Shown here: piece by piece, positions 17,554 to 26,596 of the stretch
How positions within the stretch are numbered: the first letter of the stretch is position 1
Layout: every line of letters begins with the position of its first letter
Assembly: GCF_002163715.1 (NCBI RefSeq)
Contig: NZ_CP015698.1
Location: 4,167,674 to 4,231,673 of the forward strand
Source of the DNA: Curvibacter sp. AEP1-3
GTDB taxonomy: Bacteria > Pseudomonadota > Gammaproteobacteria > Burkholderiales > Burkholderiaceae_C
Length of the DNA: 64,000 nucleotides
Direction of reading: 5' to 3'
Program-made: the position numbers and the translations under genes
Notes under the pieces: model-generated
Databases searched by the model: none
What the model was told of the DNA's origin: nothing
The model's input: only the letters and a program-made list of their open reading frames with translations

Positions 17554-17916
17554 ATGCAATTCATGTTGATACACAAAGAGACCGCCGAAGATTTGGCCCA
17601 ACGCGCCAACCCTGAGACTGCGCCTGCTTATTGGGGCGCATGGAACGCCTATATCGGCGCGATGGGCCAGTCCGGAATCATTGTTCAAGGCAATGGTCTG
17701 CAGGAACCCCACACCGGTACCCAGGTTCAATTGCGCAATGGCAAGCGTGTGATTCACGACGGGCCTTACGCAGATACCAAAGAGCATATCGGTGGCTATT
17801 TCATTATTGAGGTCCCGAGTTTGGATGACGCCTTGGAGTGGGCCGCACGCAGCCCCAGTGCCTTGACCGGTACGACCGAAGTACGGCCTGTGCTGGTGAT
17901 GTCCGCGCCGAAGTGA
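17554..17916 (+). CDS. YCII-related (DGPF) family protein
   Basis: Protein of 120 aa with a dimeric alpha/beta YCII fold. It holds HDGPYADTKEHIGGYFIIEV, a version of the eponymous DGPF motif with Phe replaced by Tyr. RBS AGGAGA lies upstream. The next gene, an ECF42-type sigma factor, begins at the base after this stop codon. This pairing is the defining genomic context of the ECF42 group, in which DGPF proteins are the usual regulon members. Molecular function is unknown. Confidence 0.88.
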   Translation: MQFMLIHKETAEDLAQRANPETAPAYWGAWNAYIGAMGQSGIIVQGNGLQEPHTGTQVQLRNGKRVIHDGPYADTKEHIGGYFIIEVPSLDDALEWAARSPSALTGTTEVRPVLVMSAPK

Positions 17917-19155
17917 GTGTTGGCTGATTCCCGCGCTGCGTTCAGGGCCGCCGAGTTGGCGGCCCGGGAGTCGTATGGCCGTTTGGTGTCTTACCTGGCA
18001 TGGCAGTGGCGCGACATTGCCGCCGCGCAAGATGCCTTGAATGATGCACTGCTGAAGGCGTTGGAGGTGTGGCCCGTCAGTGGGGTACCCGCATCGCCGG
18101 ACGCGTGGATCTTGACGGTGGCGAAGCGCAAGTTGCTACAGGTTGCCCGGCATGACCAGGTCCGCTTTGATCCTGCGGTGACGGTGCTTCTTGAGCAAGA
18201 GGCCATTCAGGAGGAGCGCCCTGTGGTACCTGATGCACGGCTCAAGCTCATGTTTGTGTGTGCCCACCCGGCCATTGATGAAAAAGTGCGGATTCCGCTC
18301 ATGCTGCAGGTGGTTCTGGGTTTGCAGGTGGCGGACATGGCGCCTGCCTTGATGGTTTCGCCCACAACCCTGGCGCAGCGACTGGTGCGTGCCAAACAAA
18401 AAATTCGCGATACTGCCATCCGGTTTGAAGAGCCCGAGCTGGCGGAGTTGCCCGAGAGGCTCGGGTATGTGCTCGAGTCCATTTACGGAGCCTTTGGGCT
18501 GGCTTTGGACGCCGTAGATGGCGCAGAGACCCGCATTACCGATCTGCGGGAAGAAGCGCTGTATATGGGCAGCATTGTGTGCGCTCTCTTGCCCGAGGAA
18601 CCGGAAGCCCGGGGTTTGCACGCCTTGATGATGTTTTGTGACGCACGGCGGGATGCCCGGACGGGGCCGTCCGGCGAGTTCATTCCTTTGGCCGAGCAGG
18701 ACGTGCAACGGTGGAATCGCGACGTGATCTTGCGCGCGGATCAGATGCTGTGGATTGCCGCGCAGCAACGGCGGCCGGGCCCTTTTCAGCTGGAAGCCGC
18801 TGTCCAGTCTGCACATTGTCAACGCCTCTTTACGGGGGAGACGCCCTGGCGGGGCATCGATTCGCTCTACCGACAAATCAACGCGCATTTCCCCACGCAG
18901 GGAGCCTTGGTTGCCGGTGCAGTGGCGATGGGCGAGTCCGGCAATGTGAACGAAGGGCTCGCGCAACTGGACGCGATGGACAGATCCCTGACCCAGTCGT
19001 TCCAGCCTTGGTGGGTTGCCAAAGCGCATTTGCTGCGCTTGCAAAGCGACGGCTCCAAGGCGGATGTCGAAGCCGCTTTGCAGATCGCCATAGGGCTCAC
19101 CACACAACAATCGGTGCGCACGTATCTGGAAGCTATCCGCTCCAGTCTCGGTTAA
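17917..19155 (+). CDS. ECF42-type RNA polymerase sigma factor with long C-terminal extension
   Basis: Sigma factor of 412 aa, about twice the length of a plain ECF sigma. Sigma-2 is at residues about 18-80 (YGRLVSYLAWQWRDIAAAQDALNDALLKALEVW) and sigma-4 at about 130-170 (MLQVVLGLQVADMAPALMVSPTTLAQRL). The C-terminal extension of roughly 230 residues is helical and TPR-like, as in ECF42, where it is needed for activity. No anti-sigma gene is nearby, which also fits ECF42. The start is GTG directly after the YCII stop; TTG at the next codon is an alternative. Confidence 0.9.
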   Translation: MLADSRAAFRAAELAARESYGRLVSYLAWQWRDIAAAQDALNDALLKALEVWPVSGVPASPDAWILTVAKRKLLQVARHDQVRFDPAVTVLLEQEAIQEERPVVPDARLKLMFVCAHPAIDEKVRIPLMLQVVLGLQVADMAPALMVSPTTLAQRLVRAKQKIRDTAIRFEEPELAELPERLGYVLESIYGAFGLALDAVDGAETRITDLREEALYMGSIVCALLPEEPEARGLHALMMFCDARRDARTGPSGEFIPLAEQDVQRWNRDVILRADQMLWIAAQQRRPGPFQLEAAVQSAHCQRLFTGETPWRGIDSLYRQINAHFPTQGALVAGAVAMGESGNVNEGLAQLDAMDRSLTQSFQPWWVAKAHLLRLQSDGSKADVEAALQIAIGLTTQQSVRTYLEAIRSSLG

Positions 19156-19162
19156 GGCTGGC

Positions 19163-20050
19163 CTAGTGTTCCTCGGCAGGCGTGTGCGGCAGCAGGCGGG
19201 TGCGCAGCACGGTGGCCAGCACGCCGCTGGTCACGATCACGGCAATGCCTATCCAGCCGAGCGTCGGAATCTGATCGCCGAACAGCACGAGGCTGAAGAT
19301 CACCCCGAACACAATGCCCGAATACTGCATGCTGGCCACCACCAGCGTGGCGCCTTTACGGTAGGCGCGGGTCATGCACCATTGACCCAAGGACGCCAGC
19401 ACGCCGATGGGAATGACCCAGACGGCATCCCGCCAATCCACCTCGCTCCATGGGGTGAAGCCCGTGAAGGCAATGCCCACAGCGCCGACCACCGCGCTGC
19501 CTACCGAGAAGTAAAACACGGTGCGCTCTTCTGGTTCGCCGATCTTGCCCAGCGCCGTTACCTGCATGTAGGCCAGTGCAGCGCCCAGGCCGGAGAGCAA
19601 GCCGATCAGGCCGGCAAACAGCTGGTTCTGGTCGATGGTGGGGCGCAGGGTCATGACCACGCCCACAAAGCCCATTAGCACCGTGCCCAGGAGCGCGCCC
19701 TGTGGTTGCTCTTTGCCGTAGAGCAGGGCACCGCCCACCACAAAGGCAGCCACCCAGACGCCGCTCATGTAGTTCAGTGTCATGGCTGTGGCCAGTGGCA
19801 GGTGGGCAATGGCGTAAAACCAGCTGCCCAGAGACACCACACCGATGGTGCTACGCCACACGTGCATCAGCGGCACCGGGGTGCGCAGGCTGGAACCACT
19901 GGCCCGCACCACGATGCCCATGAACACAATGCTGACCAGGCCCCGGTAGAACACGAGCTCAAAGGTGCCAAAGCTGTTGGACGCGTACTTGATGCCCACT
20001 GCCATCAGCGCGAACCAGAACGAGGCCAGGACCATCCACAGAGCTTGCAT
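19163..20050 (-). CDS. DMT superfamily (EamA) transporter
   Basis: Membrane protein of 295 aa with ten predicted helices in two EamA repeats (WMVLASFWFALMAVGIKY at the N-terminus; second repeat from about residue 150, including GVLASLGQWCMTRAYRKG). Members export amino acids or other metabolites; the substrate is not identifiable. It converges with the sigma-factor gene, with a 7-base gap. The dispersed repeat at 20066-20119 lies just upstream, between it and the Rieske oxygenase gene on the same strand. Confidence 0.87.
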   Translation of the reverse strand: MQALWMVLASFWFALMAVGIKYASNSFGTFELVFYRGLVSIVFMGIVVRASGSSLRTPVPLMHVWRSTIGVVSLGSWFYAIAHLPLATAMTLNYMSGVWVAAFVVGGALLYGKEQPQGALLGTVLMGFVGVVMTLRPTIDQNQLFAGLIGLLSGLGAALAYMQVTALGKIGEPEERTVFYFSVGSAVVGAVGIAFTGFTPWSEVDWRDAVWVIPIGVLASLGQWCMTRAYRKGATLVVASMQYSGIVFGVIFSLVLFGDQIPTLGWIGIAVIVTSGVLATVLRTRLLPHTPAEEH

Positions 20051-20065
20051 AGGTGTTTAGTAATA

Positions 20066-20119
20066 AAAAGAGCCGCTAGCGCCCATGGAATTTGCGCGAG
20101 CAGCTATGTTTTTGATAGT
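20066..20119 (+). repeat. dispersed element, intergenic copy 1
   Basis: Core AGCGCCCATGGAATTTGCGC then GAGCAGCTATG, ending TTGATAG. It lies between the stop of the Rieske oxygenase gene and the start of the EamA transporter gene. It shares the layout (G)GCGC-N2-ATGGAAT-TGCGCGAGCAGCTA-N8-ATAG with four other intergenic copies. Confidence 0.85.
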
Positions 20120-20124
20120 AAATT

Positions 20125-21297
20125 TCAGCGACCGACAGCGCTGCCCAGCTTGCGCCGGTACCACTCGTGGAAGTGCTGCATGCCGTCCTCCATGGGGCTT
20201 TGGTAAGGGCCGACTTCGTTGTCGCCGCGGTCAAACAAGGCGCGGCGGCCGGCGTCCATGCGTTCGCCGATCTCGTCGTCTTCGATGCAGGTTTCCATGT
20301 AGGCTGCCTGTTGGGCTTCCACAAACTCGCGCTCGAAGGCGGCAATCTCTTCGGGGTAGTAGAACTCCACCATATTCATGGTTTTGTTCACGCCCATGGG
20401 GAACAGGGTGGACACGGTCAGCACATGCGGGTACCACTCCACCATGATGTGGGGGTAGTAGGTGAGCCAGATGGCGCCGTACTGCGGGGGCACGTTGTTG
20501 CGGTAGCCCAGCAGGGCCTTGTGCCAGCGCTCGTAAGTCGGGCTGCCGGCCTTGCCTAGGCGGTTGGCCACACCCACGGTTTGCACCGAGTAGTTGTCCT
20601 TGAACTCCCAGCGCAGGTCGTCACAGGTCACAAACTGGCCCAGCCCGGGGTGGAAGGGGCCTACGTGGTAGTCCTCCAGATACACCTCAATGAAGGTCTT
20701 CCAGTTGTAGTTGCACTCGTGCATCTCCACCTTGTCGAGCACATAGCCCTCAAAGCTCAGGTCGGCACGCGGGCCCATGTTCGCCAGTTGGGCTGCCACG
20801 TCCACACCACCTTGGGCACGTGCGTCTTCAAACAGCAGGCCGTTCCATTCCTGCAGCTTGTAGTTGTTGAGATTCAGGCACGGGTCGTGGGCGAAGTGGG
20901 GCGCGCCGATCAGCGTGCCGCTCTGGCTGCCATTCTGGCCCGCATGGGCGCCGCTGTAGGTCCAGCGGTGCAGCGGGCAGACGATGTTGCCGCTTTGCAC
21001 CTGGTTGCCGCTGTGCGTGAGCGAGCCACGCCCCTTGAGCATGATGGCCTGGCGGTGGCGGCAGACGTTGGAGATGAGCTCAATGCCACCGGCATTGCGC
21101 ACCAGCGCTCGGCCCCCGTTTTCCTGGGGCAGGGCGTAGTAGTCCCCGACGTGGGGGACGCTCAAAGAGTGCCCCACATAGCGGGGCCCTTGCTGAAAGA
21201 TACTTTGCATTTCAAGCGCGTAGAGCGCCGGGTCAAAGTAGCTCGAAACTGGTAGTTGGCTGTTCGCCTGCTGCAGTTGAAGACTTAAATCAGACAT
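20125..21297 (-). CDS. Rieske-type aromatic ring-hydroxylating oxygenase, alpha subunit
   Basis: Non-haem iron oxygenase of 390 aa. The Rieske [2Fe-2S] ligands are C79-x-H81 and C107-x2-H110. The mononuclear iron region reads NWKTFIEVYLEDYHVGPFH, giving the H-x4-H pair. Overall it resembles the choline-monooxygenase/phenylpropionate-dioxygenase-like group (COG4638). No beta subunit, ferredoxin or reductase is nearby, so electrons must come from elsewhere. The substrate is unknown. It is read divergently from xseB. Confidence 0.9.
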   Translation of the reverse strand: MSDLSLQLQQANSQLPVSSYFDPALYALEMQSIFQQGPRYVGHSLSVPHVGDYYALPQENGGRALVRNAGGIELISNVCRHRQAIMLKGRGSLTHSGNQVQSGNIVCPLHRWTYSGAHAGQNGSQSGTLIGAPHFAHDPCLNLNNYKLQEWNGLLFEDARAQGGVDVAAQLANMGPRADLSFEGYVLDKVEMHECNYNWKTFIEVYLEDYHVGPFHPGLGQFVTCDDLRWEFKDNYSVQTVGVANRLGKAGSPTYERWHKALLGYRNNVPPQYGAIWLTYYPHIMVEWYPHVLTVSTLFPMGVNKTMNMVEFYYPEEIAAFEREFVEAQQAAYMETCIEDDEIGERMDAGRRALFDRGDNEVGPYQSPMEDGMQHFHEWYRRKLGSAVGR

Positions 21298-21495
21298 GGG
21301 TGACCTGACCTAAAGACTCCCCACAGGGGGATGCACCAAAGTGCGCGGTGAATGGGAGCCGGCCAGTCCAGAAGCGGGTGGCCGGAAGCGGGAGGGGCGA
21401 TTGTACCCGCACCCCGTATCAGGCACTCTGCCTTAGAGACAGTTGCCCACCCGCTATGCGCCTAAAATCGCGGTTTGCTTCAGATTGCTCCACCC

Positions 21496-21741
21496 ATGCC
21501 CAAGGCCAGCCCATCCCAACCCGACGCCACCGCGCTCCCTGCCACCTATGAAGCGGCCATGGCCGAACTGGAAGGGCTTGTCGCGCGCCTGGAGTCCGGC
21601 GACCTGCCCTTGGACCAGCTGCTTACCAACTACCAACGCGGTGCCGCGCTGCTGCAGCACTGCCGCGACAAGCTGCAGGCGGTGGAAGACCAGATCAAGG
21701 TGTTGGACGACGGTGTGCTGAAACCTTGGAAAGCCCAATGA
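21496..21741 (+). CDS. xseB: exodeoxyribonuclease VII small subunit
   Basis: Small subunit of 81 aa with the family motif [26 protein letters not shown] and LKPW at the end. It binds the large XseA subunit to degrade single-stranded DNA. I use the ATG at 21496 (MPKASPSQ); an upstream ATG at 21475 adds seven unlikely residues. The stop overlaps the ispA start (ATGA), a common xseB-ispA-dxs arrangement. Confidence 0.93.
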   Translation: MPKASPSQPDATALPATYEAAMAELEGLVARLESGDLPLDQLLTNYQRGAALLQHCRDKLQAVEDQIKVLDDGVLKPWKAQ

Positions 21742-22685
21742 GCCAGGCCGCAGACATGACAGTTGATTTTGAACTGGACACCTGGATGCGCGAGCGCCTG
21801 GACCGCGTGGAGCGCGCCTTGGAAGCCTGGATCACCGCAGATGCACCGCAGGGTGTGGACCATGGGGCCCCGGCTGCTTTGGTAGACGCCATGCGCTACG
21901 CCGTGCTGGACGGTGGTAAGCGCCTGCGGCCCCTGTTGGTGTTGGCCGCCCACGAGGCGGTGGCGGAATTGGGCCATGGCTGTGATGCCGCGGCTTTGCG
22001 GGCTGCATGCGCGGTGGAACTGATTCACGCCTACTCGCTGGTGCACGACGACATGCCCTGCATGGACAACGATGTGCTGCGCCGTGGCAAACCTACCGTA
22101 CATGTGCAGTTTGGCGAGGCCAGTGCCTTGCTGGCTGGCGACGCTTTGCAGGCGCTGGCCTTTGAATTTTTGACCCCCTTGGATGGCTCTGTGCCCTGCA
22201 CTGTGCAGGCCCGTTTGTGCGGCTTGTTGGCGCGCGCGGCCGGCAGTTCCGGCATGGCCGGTGGCCAGGCGATCGACCTGGCCAGCGTGGGACTGCCACT
22301 CACGGAGAACCAGTTGCGCGAAATGCACCAGCTCAAAACCGGTGCCTTGCTGCAAGGCAGCGTCGTCATGGGTGCCCAATGTGCCCAACCTACTGCACAG
22401 GTTCTGTCCGGTTTGGAGGCTTATGGCGCCGCGATTGGCCTGGCGTTCCAGGTGGTGGACGACATTCTGGACGTGACAGCAGATTCTGCGACGCTGGGCA
22501 AGACCGCCGGCAAGGATGCCGACAACGACAAACCCACCTATGTGTCCTTGATGGGCCTGCAAGCCAGCCGCGACTACGCGCTCAGCCTGTACACCCAAGC
22601 GCTGGACGCGCTCGATGCCAGCGGTCTGCCCGATACCGCTGCCCTGCGGGCCCTGGCCGGCATGGTGGTGCACCGCGCCCATTGA
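21738..22685 (+). CDS. ispA: (2E,6E)-farnesyl diphosphate synthase
   Basis: Prenyltransferase of 315 aa that condenses IPP with DMAPP and GPP to make C15 diphosphate. [10 protein letters not shown], the first Asp-rich motif DDMPCMDND and the second DDILD are all present. The start ATG overlaps the xseB stop. It feeds ubiquinone and undecaprenyl synthesis. The downstream dxs gene supplies its precursors, but a copy of the dispersed repeat fills the 82-base gap between them. Confidence 0.95.
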   Translation: MSQAADMTVDFELDTWMRERLDRVERALEAWITADAPQGVDHGAPAALVDAMRYAVLDGGKRLRPLLVLAAHEAVAELGHGCDAAALRAACAVELIHAYSLVHDDMPCMDNDVLRRGKPTVHVQFGEASALLAGDALQALAFEFLTPLDGSVPCTVQARLCGLLARAAGSSGMAGGQAIDLASVGLPLTENQLREMHQLKTGALLQGSVVMGAQCAQPTAQVLSGLEAYGAAIGLAFQVVDDILDVTADSATLGKTAGKDADNDKPTYVSLMGLQASRDYALSLYTQALDALDASGLPDTAALRALAGMVVHRAH

Positions 22686-22710
22686 AAGACAGGCGAGCAA
22701 TTATTTATAT

Positions 22711-22765
22711 GAAATCGGTCTCTGGCGCTCATGGAATGTGCGCGAGTAGCTACTAAAAGAATAGC
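22711..22765 (+). repeat. dispersed element, intergenic copy 2 (abuts dxs start)
   Basis: Begins GAAATCGG, then GGCGCTCATGGAATGTGCGC, GAGTAGCTACTAAAA and ATAGC. It ends two bases before the dxs ATG, so the region where a Shine-Dalgarno would sit is repeat sequence. Confidence 0.88.
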
Positions 22766-22767
22766 AA

Positions 22768-24663
22768 ATGTCATCCAGCAATCCCTCTGCAACGCCCTTG
22801 TTGGCCACCATCGACGATCCGGCCGCCTTGCGGCAGTTGCAGCGTCCGCAATTGCGGACGCTGGCGGACGAGTTGCGCAACTACCTGTTGCACAGCGTGG
22901 CCCGCACGGGTGGGCACCTGAGCTCCAACCTCGGCACTGTGGAGCTGACGGTGGCATTGCATTACGTGTTCAATACGCCGGATGACCGCATCGTTTGGGA
23001 CGTGGGTCACCAGACCTACCCGCACAAAATTCTGACCGGTCGTCGCGACCGCATGGACAGCCTGCGCCAGTTCGGCGGCTTGTCCGGCTTTCCCCGCCGT
23101 GATGAGAGCGAGTACGACACCTTTGGCACTGCCCACTCCAGCACCTCAATTTCCGCCGCACTGGGTATGGCGCTGGCCTCCCGCATCAAGGGGGAAGACC
23201 GCTATTCGGTCGCCGTGATCGGCGACGGCGCCATGACTGCCGGCATGGCTTTTGAGGCCCTGAACAACGCAGGTGTCGAGGACTGCCGCTTGCTGGTGAT
23301 CCTGAATGACAACGACATGAGCATTAGCCCGCCCGTAGGCGCGCTGAACCGCTACCTGGCCCAATTGATGAGTGGTCAGTTTTATGCGGCTGCCAAAAGC
23401 GTGGGCAAGAGCGTGCTCAAGGGCGCGCCGCCCCTGTTTGAGCTGGCCAAGCGCCTCGAAGAACAGGCCAAGGGCATGGTGGTGCCGGCCACGCTGTTCG
23501 AGAAATTCGGCTTCAACTACATAGGCCCCATCGACGGGCATGACCTCGACTCGCTCATCCCGACGCTGGAGAACATCAAGCAGCTCAAAGGCCCGCAGTT
23601 CCTGCATGTGGTGACCAAAAAAGGCCAGGGCTACAAGCTGGCTGAGGCGGACCCGGTGGCCTACCACGGCCCGGGCAAGTTTGACCCCGCCGTGGGGCTG
23701 GTGAAATCCACCACGCCTGCCAAAACCACGTTTACCCAAGTATTCGGCCAGTGGTTGTGCGACATGGCGGGCGCTGACGAGCGCTTGGTGGGCATTACTC
23801 CAGCCATGCGCGAGGGCTCCGGCATGGTGGAGTTTGAAAAGCGCTTCCCCCAGCGTTACTTCGATGTGGGCATTGCCGAGCAGCACGCAGTGACCTTTGC
23901 AGGTGGACTGGCCACCGAGGGTCTCAAGCCGGTGGTGGCGATTTATTCCACCTTCCTGCAGCGTGCCTATGACCAGCTGATCCACGACGTGGCGCTACAA
24001 AACTTGCCAGTCGTGTTTGCGCTGGACCGCGCAGGCCTGGTTGGTGCTGACGGAGCCACCCACGCCGGTGCCTATGACATTCCTTTCCTGCGCTGCATTC
24101 CCAACATGAGCGTTGCTTGCCCCGCGGATGAAAACGAATGCCGCCAGTTGCTCAGCACTGCATATGCGCAAAACCATCCGGTGGCCGTGCGCTACCCGCG
24201 TGGTAGTGGCGCCGGTGTGGAAGTCAGCAGTTCTTTGGAAGGTTTGCCTTTTGGCAAAGGTGAGATCCGCAAGCAGGGTGGCAACATCGCCATAATGGCG
24301 TTCGGCACTTTGCTGTATCCGGCGCTAGTGGCTGCTGAAGCATTGGGCGCCACAGTGGTGAATATGCGCTGGGCCAAGCCTTTGGATACCGAGTTGCTGC
24401 TGCAAGTGGCGGCCACGCACAGTGCATTGGTGACGGTGGAAGAGGGCGCCACCATGGGAGGCGCAGGCAGCGCAGTTCTCGAAGCGCTGCAGGCAGCCAA
24501 GCTGTCCATCCCAGTCCTTCAGCTGGGCTTGGCGGATGAGTTTATTGAGCATGGTGACCCTGCATATCTGCTGCAAATGCAGGGGCTGGATGCCGCCGGC
24601 ATCCAAGCGTCTGTGCGCCAACGATTCGGCAATTTGCTGACGCACCTCGTGCGCGTCGTGTAA
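22768..24663 (+). CDS. dxs: 1-deoxy-D-xylulose-5-phosphate synthase
   Basis: First enzyme of the MEP isoprenoid pathway, thiamine-diphosphate dependent, 631 aa. GHQTYPHKI, the TPP motif [18 protein letters not shown]...NDNDMS, the catalytic Glu in [10 protein letters not shown] and [15 protein letters not shown] are all visible. It shares the unit with ispA. There is no purine-rich ribosome site in the 20 bases before the ATG; these come from the dispersed repeat (AAAAGAATAGCAA), so initiation may be weak or coupled differently. Confidence 0.96.
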   Translation: MSSSNPSATPLLATIDDPAALRQLQRPQLRTLADELRNYLLHSVARTGGHLSSNLGTVELTVALHYVFNTPDDRIVWDVGHQTYPHKILTGRRDRMDSLRQFGGLSGFPRRDESEYDTFGTAHSSTSISAALGMALASRIKGEDRYSVAVIGDGAMTAGMAFEALNNAGVEDCRLLVILNDNDMSISPPVGALNRYLAQLMSGQFYAAAKSVGKSVLKGAPPLFELAKRLEEQAKGMVVPATLFEKFGFNYIGPIDGHDLDSLIPTLENIKQLKGPQFLHVVTKKGQGYKLAEADPVAYHGPGKFDPAVGLVKSTTPAKTTFTQVFGQWLCDMAGADERLVGITPAMREGSGMVEFEKRFPQRYFDVGIAEQHAVTFAGGLATEGLKPVVAIYSTFLQRAYDQLIHDVALQNLPVVFALDRAGLVGADGATHAGAYDIPFLRCIPNMSVACPADENECRQLLSTAYAQNHPVAVRYPRGSGAGVEVSSSLEGLPFGKGEIRKQGGNIAIMAFGTLLYPALVAAEALGATVVNMRWAKPLDTELLLQVAATHSALVTVEEGATMGGAGSAVLEALQAAKLSIPVLQLGLADEFIEHGDPAYLLQMQGLDAAGIQASVRQRFGNLLTHLVRVV

Positions 24664-24866
24664 GACTGATGTCAGTCAAGCCCGCAGCTTGCGAGGCTTG
24701 GCTTGCAGGAAGCTGAATGCCTGTTGAAAAGAGCCTGTTGCCGAGGGAAAACCCCCACGAGTAGGGTTATTCGCATTCCTACAATCGCGCTTGACTTACA
24801 CAGTCCTTGATGCGCGGAAGATCTGCGCTTCAAGCTGGTTACAACACAATTACCGGAGAAAAGCGA

Positions 24867-25946
24867 ATGGATCGTCGTTCAATTATCAAAAACGCAGGTA
24901 TTGCCGGCGTATTGGCTGCCGGTGCAGCTCCCGCAGTTCATGCTCAGGCCGCAGTGCGCTGGCGTCTGGCGTCCAGCTTCCCCAAGGCGCTGGATACGAT
25001 TTTTGGTGCTGCTGAAATCTTTGCGAAACACGTGAAGGAAATGTCCGGCGGCAAGTTCGAAATTTCCGTCCACGCAGCCGGCGAAATCGCGCCTGCATTC
25101 GGCGTGGTGGATGCTGTGCAGCAAGGCTCCCTGGAATGCGCACACACAGCGCCCTACTACTTCTTCGGCAAGAACGAAGCATTTGCTTTGGGTTGCGCTA
25201 TTCCTTTCGGCCTGAACTCCCGCCAGATGACTGCCTGGATGTACCAAGGTAACGGTTTGAAGTTGATGCGCGAGTTCTACGCCAAGTACAACATGATCAA
25301 CTTCCCCATGGGTAACACCGGTGCCCAGATGGGCGGTTGGTACCGCAAGGAAATCAAGTCCGTCGCAGACCTGAAGGGCTTGAAATTCCGTACCGGTGGT
25401 TTCCCCGGACGCGTGATGGAGAAAATGGGCGTGGTGCCGCAAAACATTCCCGGCGGTGAAATCTACACCGCTCTGGAAAAAGGCACGATTGACGCGGCAG
25501 AGTGGATTGGACCTTACGATGACCAGAAGCTCGGCTTCAACAAAGTGGCTCCCTTCTACTACTACCCCGGCTGGTGGGAAGGCGGTCCCCAGTTGGACCT
25601 GTTCATCAACCAGAAGGCTTACGACGCGTTGTCTCCTGAGAACAAGGCAATCGTCAACAATGCTGCCGCTTACGCGCACGTGGACATGCAAGCCAAGTAC
25701 GACGCACGCAACCCCGGCGCATTGAAGCAATTGGTGGGCGGTGGTACCAAGCTGCGTCCCTTCCCCAACGACGTGCTGGTTGCAGCGTTCAAGGCGGCAG
25801 AAGAGACATATGCCGAATTGAACGAGAAGAACGAAGACTGGAAGAAGATCTTTGCGGACTACTCCAAGTTCCGCGCAGAGTCCAACCTCTGGTTCCGCTT
25901 TACCGAAGCCAAGTTCGATTCCTTCATGCAAGCGCAGAAGCTGTAA
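24867..25946 (+). CDS. TRAP transporter substrate-binding protein, TakP type
   Basis: Periplasmic binding protein of 359 aa. Start at ATG 24867 with GGAGA upstream. The N-terminus MDRRSIIKNAGIAGVLAAG is a twin-arginine-like signal ending VHAQA. The body matches the 2-oxo-acid (TakP) branch: GGWYRKEI, LKFRTGGFPGRVMEKMGV, EWIGPYDD. It probably delivers an alpha-keto or hydroxy acid to the DctQ/DctM permease encoded convergently at 26.6-28.7 kb. A strong terminator follows. Confidence 0.9.
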   Translation: MDRRSIIKNAGIAGVLAAGAAPAVHAQAAVRWRLASSFPKALDTIFGAAEIFAKHVKEMSGGKFEISVHAAGEIAPAFGVVDAVQQGSLECAHTAPYYFFGKNEAFALGCAIPFGLNSRQMTAWMYQGNGLKLMREFYAKYNMINFPMGNTGAQMGGWYRKEIKSVADLKGLKFRTGGFPGRVMEKMGVVPQNIPGGEIYTALEKGTIDAAEWIGPYDDQKLGFNKVAPFYYYPGWWEGGPQLDLFINQKAYDALSPENKAIVNNAAAYAHVDMQAKYDARNPGALKQLVGGGTKLRPFPNDVLVAAFKAAEETYAELNEKNEDWKKIFADYSKFRAESNLWFRFTEAKFDSFMQAQKL

Positions 25947-25970
25947 ACAGCGTTCTCTGCAAGTAAAAAA

Positions 25971-25994
25971 CCGCGCCTCGGCGCGGTTTTTTTT
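25971..25994 (+). terminator. intrinsic terminator after TRAP binding-protein gene
   Basis: Stem CCGCGCC/GGCGCGG with a TC loop followed by eight T. A run of A before the stem lets it also work for the leftward gene at 26.0-26.5 kb. Confidence 0.93.
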
Positions 25995-26015
25995 GGTCAC
26001 TGCTTTTGGAGGGTT

Positions 26016-26513
26016 TCAGCGTGGATCGCGCACCGCAGCAAGAGCCAATTCCAAGCGTTTGAATTCGTCCAGCATGGCAGGGTCAGCCGCATAGAAGATG
26101 AAAAGTTTGCCACCGAAGTTCTTGGTGTAGAAACGTGGGGCAAACAGCCATTCAAAGCCACGGATGCGGATCACCTTGGCATAGGCGAGGTTGTCCAGCT
26201 CGAGGCGTTTGGACCACATCCAGGATTGCTCTATCGATGTGCTGGTCAGGCGCGTCGTACCGGTCACCACAAACCAAGCGGTGTAGGCCATGAGCCCCCA
26301 AGGCAGCCATAGCCAACTCACCACCGTGGCGCTGGCGAGCCCTTGCTGGGCAAGTTGGTGCATTTGCACGGCCCAGAGTCCGGCAACACTGAGCAACGCA
26401 ATGGCAATGCATTTGAAGATGACGCTGTAGGCCGCGGCCTCCATGGGTCCTCCGAGGGGGCTGAATTCCAGCTTGGTGGGGCCGTCTGGTTGCACGTTAT
26501 CTGATTCATTCAT
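26016..26513 (-). CDS. hypothetical membrane protein (PH-domain-like), 165 aa
   Basis: Start at MNESDNVQ with GGAGA upstream. There are two membrane helices (residues about 30-50 and 65-90), followed by a soluble part (SIEQSWMWSKRLELDNLAYAKVIRI) resembling bacterial PH-like domains of the type that follow two helices. It lies downstream of the TRAP permease genes across a terminator and converges with the binding-protein gene. Function unknown. Confidence 0.7.
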   Translation of the reverse strand: MNESDNVQPDGPTKLEFSPLGGPMEAAAYSVIFKCIAIALLSVAGLWAVQMHQLAQQGLASATVVSWLWLPWGLMAYTAWFVVTGTTRLTSTSIEQSWMWSKRLELDNLAYAKVIRIRGFEWLFAPRFYTKNFGGKLFIFYAADPAMLDEFKRLELALAAVRDPR

Positions 26514-26530
26514 AGTGTTCTCCTGCAAAT

Positions 26531-26558
26531 AAAAACCCCGACTCGAGAGTCGGGGTCA
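26531..26558 (-). terminator. intrinsic terminator after dctM
   Basis: On the minus strand, CCCCGACTC...GAGTCGGGG is followed by TTTTTATTT. It separates the TRAP permease genes from the hypothetical membrane protein. Confidence 0.88.
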
Positions 26559-26596
26559 GGTCCCTCGTGAAAGGGACAGGTGCTATCGATGGACGC

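Noticed and set aside
24791..24866. Possible further repeat copy before the TRAP binding-protein gene (ATCTGCGCTTCAAGCTGG)
   Set aside because: Only the central 10-12 bases resemble the element and both flanks fail to align.
24664..24866. Possible promoter TACAAT (24780-24785) before the TRAP binding-protein gene
   Set aside because: No matching -35 hexamer at 16-18 bp spacing; otherwise the 203-base gap shows only weak inverted repeats.
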